NCBI RefSeq assembly: GCF_004792295.1
Contig: NZ_SRRY01000001.1
Coordinates: forward strand, 3,045,501 to 3,109,500
Length of the DNA: 64,000 bases
Direction of reading: 5' to 3'
Source: Pseudoalteromonas sp. MEBiC 03607
GTDB lineage: Bacteria > Pseudomonadota > Gammaproteobacteria > Enterobacterales > Alteromonadaceae
The number at the start of each line of letters is the position of its first letter. The first letter of the stretch is position 1. Shown here in pieces: positions 37,286 to 44,737 of the stretch. The notes under the pieces were generated by a model, which did not search any database, was not told the origin of the DNA, and saw nothing but the letters and a program-made list of their open reading frames with translations. A program made the translations under genes and the position numbers.

Positions 37286-37432
37286 ATGAACCGCAGAAAA
37301 AAGATCTTCACTAAACTTAAGCAAAAAGATAAGCGCGCCAATGCAAAATTGCATAAAAGCAATAAGCCGGCATACATCTCAAAGGCAGATCGCGAAAAAT
37401 TAGCACAGCAAGAAGCTGAGCAGGAAAGTTAA
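37286..37432 (+). CDS. DUF2986 small basic protein
   Basis: A 48-residue, very basic protein: MNRRKKIFTKLKQKDKRANA, then HKSNKPAYISKADREKL and a short acidic tail. It matches the DUF2986 family of small proteins found in Vibrio, Shewanella and Pseudoalteromonas. The start is ATG 37286. It is too short for common ORF thresholds. Function unknown; nucleic-acid or ribosome contact is only a guess from charge. Confidence 0.85.
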   Translation: MNRRKKIFTKLKQKDKRANAKLHKSNKPAYISKADREKLAQQEAEQES

Positions 37433-37489
37433 AATGCCTAGTGGTAAGATTGTAGGCGCGATTTTATATCGCGCAACACTTCTATGATT

Positions 37490-37584
37490 CACAAAGAGGA
37501 TAAGAGACGCTGCGCTTTAGAGGAAAAGATTAAACTGACTTCTATGGTTACCTCATTGTCTTCTCATTCAGTTCTCTTTGTGAA
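37490..37584. repeat. 95-bp direct repeat, copy A
   Basis: Begins CACAAAGAGGATAAGAG and ends CTCTTTGTGAA, so the ends are inverted repeats (CACAAAGAG/CTCTTTGTG). It matches copy B with 3 mismatches over 95 bases. Confidence 0.9.
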
Positions 37585-37596
37585 AAAGACAATTTG

Positions 37597-37705
37597 AACC
37601 ACAGAGCACACCGAGGCGCTTCGCGCTACACAGAGAAAACAATATTTACAAAGAGATAATGGTCTCTCCTTCTCTTTCTCTGTGCTCTCTGTGACCTCTG
37701 TGGTT
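37597..37705. repeat. Palindromic element with AACCACAGAG ends
   Basis: Starts AACCACAGAG and ends CTCTGTGGTT, a perfect 10-bp terminal inverted repeat. The left part (CACAGAG and a GGCGCTTCGCGCT core) resembles the 95-bp copies, suggesting one repeat family. Confidence 0.85.
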
Positions 37706-37722
37706 AGAAAAAATCTTTAACT

Positions 37723-37817
37723 CACAAAGAGGATAAGAGGCGCTGCGCTTTAGAGGAAAAGATTAAACTAACTTCTAAGGTTACCTCATTGTCTTCTCAT
37801 TCAGTTCTCTTTGTGAA
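37723..37817. repeat. 95-bp direct repeat, copy B
   Basis: Second copy of the repeat at 37490, same orientation, differing at three positions. Confidence 0.9.
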
Positions 37818-37907
37818 GATATTTCGGCACCAAAGTACCTCCTACGAGCTAGGCATTTGGTAAAGGCCTGTAAGCAACACCATCTGATAGCAGATCGCTC
37901 TTTGTGC

Positions 37908-37940
37908 GTTGGGTTTCGCTCCGCTCTACCCAACCTACGA
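37908..37940. repeat. GTTGGGT/ACCCAAC hairpin repeat
   Basis: GTTGGGT (37908-37914) pairs with ACCCAAC (37928-37934), followed by CTACGA. This matches a short dispersed repeat that I recognise from several gammaproteobacterial genomes. Confidence 0.65.
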
Positions 37941-37954
37941 GCTGATAGCTTTCT

Positions 37955-40087
37955 CTAAAACCTATAACTCACACTGGCATTATACGAGCGGCCCTGTCCA
38001 GCAAGTTGTTCAAAACCATTGCTCATATCTTGCTTGTAATTAGCAATACTTACACCGCCAAGCGGCTGTTGGTAGTATTCATCAAGTAAGTTGGTAATTG
38101 CTAACTTAAAGGTTAAATTTTGCCACGTTTTCTGACTTGATATAGCCAGTAACTGATAGCTGTCGGTTTGGTTTTCTAAACGGCGCTCATCAACATGGGT
38201 TTTACTATCAACCCATTGCCAGCTCAGTACGTTTTGCCAGCCTTTGTATTCGTGCTCTAGGCTCAGCTCAGTGTGCAGTGGCATAATTTGATATAAGTCT
38301 TCATTGCTATCATCACGTTCGCCATAAGTACTGGTTAGTGAGCCTTTTAATTGCCACTTTCCTGCTTGCTTTGTGTTGTAAAGTTCAATTAAGCCCGCCA
38401 GTTTTGCACCGTAAAGAGTGACATCTAAATTCGTAAAGGTAAGAATATTACGCTTGGTATGCGCCATATCGGTGCGATTAAAGCTCTTAGTCACTTCAGC
38501 ATCAATATAATCATTTACTTGCGTGTACCAAACATTTGCCGTTACTTGCCAGCTATCGTCTTTGGCTAATTTGGTGTAGCTAGAGCTTAACGTATGAGCT
38601 GTTTCGGCTTCTAAATCTGGGTTACCAATGTAACCATTACCATCGCCAAACCAACCAATCATGGTGGTTGCCATCGTACCTACACCCCAGCTGTAACGCT
38701 CATATAAATTAGGTGCGCGGTTTTTACGAGCTAAACCAAATTGCAGCTCATCGTTATTCGATAATTGATAGCGAGCAAGTAAACTGATATCAACTAAAGT
38801 GTCGTCACGTTTACGGTCTAATTGGTTAAATTCCATCGCAGCTTGGGCGTCGGTTTTTGACATGTCCATCATTGAGCCCATATTAGCCATACCGCTCATG
38901 CCACCTTCGTTATAAGCCTGCACTTCGCCAGTATCTGTGGTGACTTGCTCAACACGAACACCTGCCGACACCCACCATGCTTGGTTTACTTGGTTTTGGT
39001 ACTCAGCAAATGCCGCAAGGCGGTCACGTTTGCCATCGTTAATGTTTACGTATTCATTTGGGCCCATCATCATTGACCCTGCAACCGCTGGCCACCAGTC
39101 ATCAATTCGATAACCGTAATATTCTTGCCCTAGCATTAATGATGACTGTTTTGATAAATCAGTGCGCCAATGAACTTGATAACTGTAATCTTGTGCATCG
39201 GTATTCATTGGCATCATGCCGGTTTTCTCATTACTGAAAAAACCCATTTCGTGTTTTACATCATGCGCATTCAATTGCACCTGCAAATCACCATTTTCAA
39301 GCTCACGTTGGTACTGAGCAACGAAACCATAACTGGTGTTATCGGTCATATCCATGTATTGATTTGCAAAGCCTTGGTAAGGAATCTTTTGATGCGTCAG
39401 CTTAACTACAAGCTGTTGTTTCTCATCACGAATAGCGCCCGTTAACGCATGATTTTGCACTCGATATAAGGTATCAAGTACACGTTCACCATGCACATCA
39501 TCATAGCTGTTAGCATCTTCAAAGCTGCCTTGGTAAGACAAGCTAAACTGTTTGCTCGCAAGGCTAGCACCTAGAGCATATGCTTGGCTATCGTTAACGC
39601 TCTTGTACTGGGCGGTAACATAGCCTGCGCGCCAGTTCACTGAGTCTGTATCACTAAATTCAGGGGCAATCGTATTTACCCTAATAACACCGGCAATATT
39701 ATCACCGCCACTGCTTACCGGTGATACACCAGCAACGACACTGTAAGAGGCAATTTGGTTTGCCGACACATAAGAGAGTGGCGGGTTCATTTGGTTAGCA
39801 CACGCTGCTGTAACATCAGCACCATCGACTAAAACTTTAACTCTATCGCCCATCATGCCGTTCATCACCGGCAAGTTAGACACTCCTCCGGCCGCTGAAA
39901 AATCAACACCTAAATCTTTCAGTAACGCGTCTGCAGAGCTAACTAATTGATGGTTATTTTGGGCATGACCTTGTACTTCTATCACTTCAATTGAATCATC
40001 AGCAAAGGCCGAAATACTTAAAACACAGCTAAGTGCTGCAGCAATTTTAGAAAATAAAAAACCAGGGCGAGAAGATAGCGTGTTCAT
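37955..40087 (-). CDS. OprC/NosA-like copper TonB-dependent receptor
   Basis: A 710-residue outer-membrane receptor: signal peptide to about residue 29 (ISAFADD), plug domain (about 45-165) and barrel ending in a terminal Phe (YNASVSYRF). The plug carries Cys96-x-x-x-Met100 (CANQM) and an early barrel loop carries His279-x-Met281 (HEM), which match the CxxxM-HxM copper site described for Pseudomonas OprC. Met-rich loops (GMSGMANMGSMMDM, SMMMG, TGMMPM) strengthen copper import as the role. Nitrous-oxide reductase genes are not nearby. The stop lies next to the repeat block; a universal stress gene lies upstream on the same strand. Confidence 0.88.
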   Translation of the reverse strand: MNTLSSRPGFLFSKIAAALSCVLSISAFADDSIEVIEVQGHAQNNHQLVSSADALLKDLGVDFSAAGGVSNLPVMNGMMGDRVKVLVDGADVTAACANQMNPPLSYVSANQIASYSVVAGVSPVSSGGDNIAGVIRVNTIAPEFSDTDSVNWRAGYVTAQYKSVNDSQAYALGASLASKQFSLSYQGSFEDANSYDDVHGERVLDTLYRVQNHALTGAIRDEKQQLVVKLTHQKIPYQGFANQYMDMTDNTSYGFVAQYQRELENGDLQVQLNAHDVKHEMGFFSNEKTGMMPMNTDAQDYSYQVHWRTDLSKQSSLMLGQEYYGYRIDDWWPAVAGSMMMGPNEYVNINDGKRDRLAAFAEYQNQVNQAWWVSAGVRVEQVTTDTGEVQAYNEGGMSGMANMGSMMDMSKTDAQAAMEFNQLDRKRDDTLVDISLLARYQLSNNDELQFGLARKNRAPNLYERYSWGVGTMATTMIGWFGDGNGYIGNPDLEAETAHTLSSSYTKLAKDDSWQVTANVWYTQVNDYIDAEVTKSFNRTDMAHTKRNILTFTNLDVTLYGAKLAGLIELYNTKQAGKWQLKGSLTSTYGERDDSNEDLYQIMPLHTELSLEHEYKGWQNVLSWQWVDSKTHVDERRLENQTDSYQLLAISSQKTWQNLTFKLAITNLLDEYYQQPLGGVSIANYKQDMSNGFEQLAGQGRSYNASVSYRF

Positions 40088-40125
40088 AACTCTTTTAAAA
40101 TCAAAGCAAATAATTAATGACGCCG

Positions 40126-40180
40126 ATTATAAAACTCATTAATTAGTCTGAACACGTGACATATTGTCGCACCCTGTCAC
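40126..40180 (-). promoter_or_regulatory. Probable promoter and dyad operator of the copper receptor
   Basis: Minus strand TATAAT (40131-40126) lies about 40 bases before the start. Just upstream is an inverted repeat GTGACA-N13-TGTCAC (40156-40180), positioned where an activator would bind above a weak -35. The regulator is unknown. Confidence 0.4.
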
Positions 40181-40191
40181 AGGTGAATAAC

Positions 40192-41043
40192 TTAGCGCAG
40201 CACCACTAAAGGAATACGGCTATCTTCAAGCATTTTTAAGGTCGTGCTGCCTAAAAAGAACTGCCGCCATTTAGAGTGACCAAATGCGCCCATCACCATT
40301 AAATCAACGGCGTGGTCACTTTTATATCGCCACAGCGCTTGGTAAACATCGCCATCGAGCATGCGCGCTCTCACATTAAAGCCATTTTCTGCCAGCCTTG
40401 CTGAGGCAGTATCAAGTTTGTCTTGGCAGTGACCATCTTGTTTATCAACCATCACCAAGTGGCAATCTAAGCCGGATAAAATCCCGCCATTGATAATTTG
40501 TGTAATCGCTTTGTCGGTACTTTCGCTGCCATCATAAGCCAGCATAAAGTTTGTAGGCTCATGAAATTGCGGCGGCACAATCGCAACCGGGGTATGTACC
40601 TGACGGATCAGCGTTTCAATATGCGAGCCCAGTACTTTAAAATCATCGTAATGGCCTTTACCAGAGCGGCCAATAATCATCACACGGGCATTGTCTTCAT
40701 GTTCAAGTAAGGCATCAACAAGACTCATTGAAAGCTGCTGTTGCTCAATCTCGGTTATGCCTGCATGCTCGGCTTTTTTCATTGCTTCATCTAGCAATAA
40801 TTGACCATGCTGCGACGCTACTTTGTTGCGCTCTTGCTCAAGTTTTGCCAATTGCTCTAACAATGAGGTTTGCGAACCTAAACCTATAATTGCGGTTAAA
40901 TCATCACTGCCTTGCGGCAAAGGTGGCTCTAATGCATGCAGAAAATTAATTGGATGGCTGGAGCGCTTAGAAATCCAAATCGCCGCTTCCGTCACCGCAT
41001 CGGTCATGCATGAACCGTCGATACAAGCAAATATCTTTTTCAT
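40192..41043 (-). CDS. Tandem universal stress protein (UspA family)
   Basis: A 283-residue protein of two fused UspA domains. ATG 41043 is chosen over 41058 because GGAGAGCGCA lies before it and MKKIFACIDGS is the family start. Domain 1 carries the ATP-binding G-x2-G-x9-G pattern in GRSGKGHYDDFKVLGS; domain 2 has a similar GAFGHSKWRQFFLGST. It resembles UspE-type tandem proteins and is cytoplasmic. It lies upstream of the copper receptor on the same strand but has 104 bases and a probable promoter between, so cotranscription is uncertain. Confidence 0.9.
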   Translation of the reverse strand: MKKIFACIDGSCMTDAVTEAAIWISKRSSHPINFLHALEPPLPQGSDDLTAIIGLGSQTSLLEQLAKLEQERNKVASQHGQLLLDEAMKKAEHAGITEIEQQQLSMSLVDALLEHEDNARVMIIGRSGKGHYDDFKVLGSHIETLIRQVHTPVAIVPPQFHEPTNFMLAYDGSESTDKAITQIINGGILSGLDCHLVMVDKQDGHCQDKLDTASARLAENGFNVRARMLDGDVYQALWRYKSDHAVDLMVMGAFGHSKWRQFFLGSTTLKMLEDSRIPLVVLR

Positions 41044-41310
41044 TGCGCTCTCCTTCAAACCAATTTAATTAACCAAGTATAGTTGGCTTTTTCTCTGTAT
41101 TTATTTTGAACAGCAAAGACTTAAGAAGTTCAGGTTATTTTCTTATAGCAAACAAATATAGAACGTTCCAAAAAGTACTGTATCAACCCCATTAATTTGT
41201 ATTACAATAGCGCTGGGCACACACATCTACTCCAGAACAAAGTATTTGTTACTGGCATTTTCAATTATCAAAAATCTATTTTGTTTTTAAATTAATTTTA
41301 AAGGAATTAC

Positions 41311-42501
41311 ATGACTAACGTAGCCAACTCCCAAGGCAACGCAAGCACGTTTACCATTCTGATAGTATTGGCTTTAGGCACATTCATTTTGGGCCTATCA
41401 GAATTTTCTATGATGCCAATGTTGCCCCTGATCAGCGAAACATTTTCGTCTACGCCAGCGCAAAGTGGTTATGCCATCAGTGCTTACGCGATTGGCGTAG
41501 TTGTCGGTGCCCCACTATTTATGATCACAACCGCCAACATGCGTAAGCGAAATGCACTGTTGATGTTTGTCAGTATGATGTTTTTATTCAATGGTTTAAG
41601 TGCTTTTGCAAACTCGCTTGAGCAACTTATTTTATTTCGATTTTTAAGTGGTTTACCACACGGTGCCTACTTCGCCGCTGCTATTTTATTGGCTGCCGAT
41701 ATCGCCCCTGCCGATAAACGCGCAAGCTTTATGTCAAAAGTATTTATGGGTTTAACCATTGCCACTATTGTTGGTGTGCCCATGGTCACCCTAGTGGGGC
41801 AAAACTTTAGCTGGCGTTATTGTTTGGCAGGCACCGCTGTACTTGCGTTAGTTGCCTTGGTATTGATTGTGAAATACGTACCTAACGTAAAGAATACCGC
41901 GCCAACATCGATTCTCGATGAGTTAAGTGTATTAAAGAACAAGCTCGTATGGACTATTCTGGGTATCATCATTATTGGTTTTGGTGGCGTATTTTGTGTT
42001 TACACTTACATTGCCGACACTATTTTAGAAGTCACCCATACCCCTGCTTACACTATCTCTATTGCGATGATTATGTTTGGTATTGGCTGTACTTTAGGAA
42101 ACTATGTATTAGGTAAAGCCGCCGACCATTCACCGCTGAAAACCACAGGCGCAGCGCTAATTGGCGCTGTAGTATTTGCAGCCAGTTATGTAAGCGCAAG
42201 CCATAATATTTGGCTGTTATACGCGGTGATTTTCTTTATTGGCTTTAGTGTTGGTTTAGGTACCGTGATCCAATCATTATTAATGGATGTGTCACCACAA
42301 GGGCATGCCATGATTGGTGCACTAGTACAGTGTGCGTTTAATACAGCCAATGCGATTGGCCCTTGGCTTGGCGGCATGGCTATTGCCGAAGGCGCACTCC
42401 CTAGTCAAACAGGCTATGTTTCGGCGGCACTATTCTTAGGTGGTTTTTTAATGTGGTCGTTAAGTGCGATGCAGATGAAAAGACAAAGCTATAAGCCTTA
42501 A
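41311..42501 (+). CDS. AraJ-like MFS transporter
   Basis: A 396-residue, 12-helix MFS exporter of the DHA1 group. The start ILGLSEFSMMPMLPLISETF and RFLSGLPHGAYFAAAILLAADI match AraJ/sugar-efflux-like proteins. AAAGGAATTAC precedes ATG 41311. Characterised relatives export sugars, drugs or purines; substrate here unknown. The stop codon is followed at once by a 7-bp repeat array. Confidence 0.88.
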   Translation: MTNVANSQGNASTFTILIVLALGTFILGLSEFSMMPMLPLISETFSSTPAQSGYAISAYAIGVVVGAPLFMITTANMRKRNALLMFVSMMFLFNGLSAFANSLEQLILFRFLSGLPHGAYFAAAILLAADIAPADKRASFMSKVFMGLTIATIVGVPMVTLVGQNFSWRYCLAGTAVLALVALVLIVKYVPNVKNTAPTSILDELSVLKNKLVWTILGIIIIGFGGVFCVYTYIADTILEVTHTPAYTISIAMIMFGIGCTLGNYVLGKAADHSPLKTTGAALIGAVVFAASYVSASHNIWLLYAVIFFIGFSVGLGTVIQSLLMDVSPQGHAMIGALVQCAFNTANAIGPWLGGMAIAEGALPSQTGYVSAALFLGGFLMWSLSAMQMKRQSYKP

Positions 42502-42570
42502 GCTCTCAGCTCTCAGCTCTCAGCTCTCAGCTCTCAGCTCTCAGCTCTCAGCTCTCAGCTCTCAGCTCTC
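42501..42570. repeat. Ten tandem copies of the 7-bp unit AGCTCTC
   Basis: Exactly 70 bases of perfect AGCTCTC repeats starting at the base after TTA-like end of the MFS gene (the stop overlaps it). No mismatch occurs in the ten units. It ends 8 bases before the IS element. Confidence 0.97.
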
Positions 42571-42623
42571 AGTCTGATTGATCTGACTCCATAAAAGTAG
42601 ACACCTTTTTGGAGTCAGTAATC

Positions 42624-42938
42624 ATGAAAGTAAAGTCACAGCGTAGATATTCCCTCGAATTTAAAATAAAAGTCGTTCAAGAGTCGTTAGACACCACAGA
42701 TACAGTTAAGATGGTCGCTAATAAGTACGGTATTCATCCTGACATGCTATCAAGTTGGAGAAGTCACATGACCTCGAAAAAGAAAACGGCAAAGCCACTA
42801 AAGAACCAAGGCCCTGACAAATCATACACAGATTTAGAACGCCAAATTCGCAAGCTTGAGAAGCAACTCGAAGATGCTCAGTTGGAGAATGACGTTTTAA
42901 AAAAGGCGAAGGTCTACTTCGACAGCCTAAAAGAATAA
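42624..42938 (+). CDS. IS3-family transposase OrfA
   Basis: A 104-residue IS3 OrfA with an N-terminal helix-turn-helix (RRYSLEFKIKVVQESLDTTDTVKMVANKYGIHPDMLSSW) and a C-terminal leucine-zipper coiled coil (DLERQIRKLEKQLEDAQLENDVLKKAK). It binds the inverted repeats and, when fused to OrfB by frameshift, forms the active transposase. ATG 42624 follows GGAGTCAGTAATC; the upstream TTG is unlikely. Confidence 0.93.
   Translation: MKVKSQRRYSLEFKIKVVQESLDTTDTVKMVANKYGIHPDMLSSWRSHMTSKKKTAKPLKNQGPDKSYTDLERQIRKLEKQLEDAQLENDVLKKAKVYFDSLKE
42899..42905 (+). promoter_or_regulatory. Programmed -1 frameshift site (A AAA AAG)
   Basis: The heptamer A_AAA_AAG lies in the OrfA frame near its end. The -1 frame is open from here through orfB, so a fused OrfAB protein can be made, the usual IS3-family mechanism. 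Confidence 0.85.
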
Positions 42939-42979
42939 GGTTCGAATATATCCACAAGGTCACAGACGCCAAACGCACA

Positions 42980-43795
42980 GTGAAGAAGTTGTGCAGCTGG
43001 TTATCTGTGTCGCCGGCTGGATACTATAAATGGTTAAAGCAATTACCTAGCACACGCCAGAAAGAAAACAGTTCGTTACTGAAATTTCTAAAGTATGTCA
43101 GCGACCAAGAGCACTGTATTCCTGGTTATAGGAAGCTCTGGGAGGCAGCGGTAGCACATGGTTTTGATTGCAGTAAAGGGCGTGTGCAGAGACTATTACA
43201 AAGCGTTGGCTATCGTTCAAAGTCAGGTAAAAGACGCTATACAAGCCGCTCGAAGAAAGAAGGTACAATCAAAGCGAGTAATTTATTACGGCGCCAGTTT
43301 AATGTTGATGCAGTAAATACCGTGTGGGTATCAGATATCACACAAGTACGCTGTAAAGATGGTTGGCAGTATTTATGCGTCATCCTTGACTTGTACTCTC
43401 GTAAGGTTGTTGGCTGGGTAACAAGCCGTATAAACAACGCCGAGTTAGTTATTAAAACACTGAGGAAAGCATGGTCAGCACGTAAACCTGATGGTTCGAA
43501 TTTGCTCTTTCATTCAGACCAAGGAGCTCAGTATGTCGCAAAGGAAACAGTGAAGTGGTTAACTAATAGAGGTGTCACAGTGAGTATGTCTAGAAAAGGC
43601 AACTGCTGGGATAACGCATGCTCAGAAAGCTTCTTTGCGCAGTATAAAAAGGAGTGGATAAAGAATTTAAATGAACTGAGTCGTAGTGAAATGACAACAC
43701 AAACGTATTTTTATATTGAAAAATACTACAACTCAGTAAGAAGGCATGGCACCCTAGGGTATAAAAGTCCCATGCAGTACGAACAAGTTAATTAA
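42980..43795 (+). CDS. IS3-family transposase OrfB (DDE catalytic domain)
   Basis: A 271-residue integrase-core transposase. The HTH_21 region (GYRKLWEAAVAHGFDCSKGRVQRLLQ) is followed by the DDE domain: Asp in WVSDITQV, Asp in HSDQGAQY and Glu in NACSESFFAQYKKEW. The GTG at 42980 is only a nominal start; the frame is open back to the slippery site, and translation as an OrfAB fusion by -1 frameshift is expected. No internal stop or truncation is seen, so the element looks functional. Confidence 0.93.
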   Translation: MKKLCSWLSVSPAGYYKWLKQLPSTRQKENSSLLKFLKYVSDQEHCIPGYRKLWEAAVAHGFDCSKGRVQRLLQSVGYRSKSGKRRYTSRSKKEGTIKASNLLRRQFNVDAVNTVWVSDITQVRCKDGWQYLCVILDLYSRKVVGWVTSRINNAELVIKTLRKAWSARKPDGSNLLFHSDQGAQYVAKETVKWLTNRGVTVSMSRKGNCWDNACSESFFAQYKKEWIKNLNELSRSEMTTQTYFYIEKYYNSVRRHGTLGYKSPMQYEQVN

Positions 43796-43830
43796 ACCTT
43801 GTGTCTACTTTATCGGAGTCAGATCAGATC

Positions 43831-43875
43831 GCTGAAGGCTGAAGGCTGAAGGCTGAAGGCTGAAGGCTGAAGGCT
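43831..43875. repeat. Six tandem copies of the 7-bp unit GCTGAAG
   Basis: Forty-five bases of perfect GCTGAAG repeats (six units plus GCT) right after the IS. On the minus strand the unit reads AGCCTTC, which differs at two positions from the AGCTCTC array on the other side, so the arrays form a near inverted repeat now split by the IS. Confidence 0.95.
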
Positions 43876-43882
43876 ATCAAAC

Positions 43883-44074
43883 TTACTCATCCTGAAATAT
43901 CTCTTCGATACTCAGGTTAAATAAACGCGCGGCTTTAAATGCTAATGGCAAACTTGGGTCAAATTTACCTTTTTCAATCGCATTAATAGTTTGCCTAGAT
44001 ACATCCAAAAGCTCTGCGAGTTTCGCTTGGGTGTAGTTGTGCTCAGCACGAAGCACTTTCAAGCGGTTTTTCAT
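43883..44074 (-). CDS. Xre-family HTH regulator
   Basis: A 63-residue protein consisting of a single helix-turn-helix of the Xre/Cro type: RLKVLRAEHNYTQAKLAELLDVSRQTINAIEKGKFDPSLPLAFKAARLF. It matches small YgzD-like regulators that are cotranscribed with short membrane proteins. It overlaps the upstream membrane gene as ATGA, so both are coupled. It probably regulates its own operon, by inference. Confidence 0.9.
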   Translation of the reverse strand: MKNRLKVLRAEHNYTQAKLAELLDVSRQTINAIEKGKFDPSLPLAFKAARLFNLSIEEIFQDE

Positions 44075-44499
44075 TCTTCGCCCTCGTCGTTTAACTGCTT
44101 ATTCATCATTAAAAGACTCACCAAATAGGTTAAGCCCATAAAGAGTACAAGGTGTGAAATATCTTCTTTAAAGCTAATTAAACCGCTTGATTGCACTACC
44201 GAATAAGCTAAACCAAATACTAAGCTTGCACCCAAGGTAATCGCCATTGCATTAAGGTGCATACGCTGCTGCAGCTCATCCATTCCTTGAAGTTGTCGTT
44301 TGTTCGATAAAATCATCATAATGCCAACTACTACATTAATTAAGATTGCCACAACACTAAAAACAGCCTGCTCTTGCCATAAAAGATGCGGCCCAAATGA
44401 GGCAATTGCTAAAGTAATCACCCATGCTGATGTCCATTTCGCGAGGTTTAGCGTGTTCTGCTTATTACGTTGTTTAAAGGTTAATCCTGTCTGATCCAT
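44071..44499 (-). CDS. Small membrane protein paired with Xre regulator
   Basis: A 142-residue protein with four membrane helices (WTSAWVITLAIASFGPHLLW; FSVVAILINVVVGIMMIL; NAMAITLGASLVFGLAYSVV; SHLVLFMGLTYLVSLLMM) and a cytoplasmic QLQGMDELQQRMHL loop. ATG 44499 is chosen over the frame extension to 44562 because AAGGTGAGAATA lies directly before it. The role is unknown. The ATGA overlap with the Xre gene suggests a two-gene sensing or stress operon. Confidence 0.8.
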   Translation of the reverse strand: MDQTGLTFKQRNKQNTLNLAKWTSAWVITLAIASFGPHLLWQEQAVFSVVAILINVVVGIMMILSNKRQLQGMDELQQRMHLNAMAITLGASLVFGLAYSVVQSSGLISFKEDISHLVLFMGLTYLVSLLMMNKQLNDEGEE

Positions 44500-44692
44500 T
44501 ATTCTCACCTTAAAAGTAAAGTAAACTTGACTAAAGATTAACCAAGCAACACAAAAAGTCAAACAAACTTTACAAAAAGTTTTATATACATGACACCAAT
44601 ATGATTTTTTAATGTCAGAAAAGGCAAGGCGCTTGCTGTTAATCTCATAATATTGTATTAATCAAAGAATTCCGTAATCTAATATAAAATCG

Positions 44693-44704
44693 GTCCAATC
44701 GGAC
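44693..44704. promoter_or_regulatory. Small dyad upstream of the STAND regulator
   Basis: GTCC-AATC-GGAC, a short inverted repeat 34 bases before the start codon, next to AT-rich TAATATAAAATC. It may be a binding site of the protein's own winged helix; support is weak. Confidence 0.25.
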
Positions 44705-44737
44705 TGCGTTTCTAACAATAACAATGAAGATAACACT

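Larger units (their letters stand above)
37433..37954. repeat. Mosaic of short palindromic intergenic repeats
   Basis: A 522-bp gene-free block. It contains a GCGCGAT-TTTAT-ATCGCGC hairpin (37456-37474), then two 95-bp copies of one repeat (37490-37584 and 37723-37817). Between these copies is a related 109-bp palindromic element (37597-37705), and the block ends with a GTTGGGT/ACCCAAC hairpin (37908-37934). Each is listed separately where useful. No coding signal is seen. Confidence 0.85.
42579..43826 (+). mobile_element. Intact IS3-family insertion sequence (1248 bp)
   Basis: The element is bounded by imperfect 25-bp terminal inverted repeats starting TGATCTGACTCC (left end 42579) and its complement (right end 43826); about 23 of 25 bases agree. 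A 3-bp direct repeat GAT flanks it (42576-42578 and 43827-43829), a target duplication of a length usual for IS3 elements. It carries orfA, orfB and a slippery site. It is inserted between the two 7-bp arrays. The subgroup is not assigned with confidence. Confidence 0.93.

Noticed and set aside
40156..40180. The copper-receptor dyad as a CueR or CRP site
   Set aside because: CueR sites lie between -35 and -10, and CRP needs a 6-base spacer; neither fits the N13 spacing and upstream position.
41161..41168. GAACGTTC palindrome upstream of the AraJ-like gene
   Set aside because: Only 8 bases long in AT-rich DNA; no known operator consensus or second site.
42899..42980. The break between orfA and orfB as a disabling frameshift
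   Set aside because: A slippery heptamer and an open -1 frame show programmed frameshifting, normal for IS3 elements.
42501..43875. The tandem arrays as a CRISPR array
   Set aside because: Units are 7 bp without spacers and there are no cas genes; these are simple tandem repeats.
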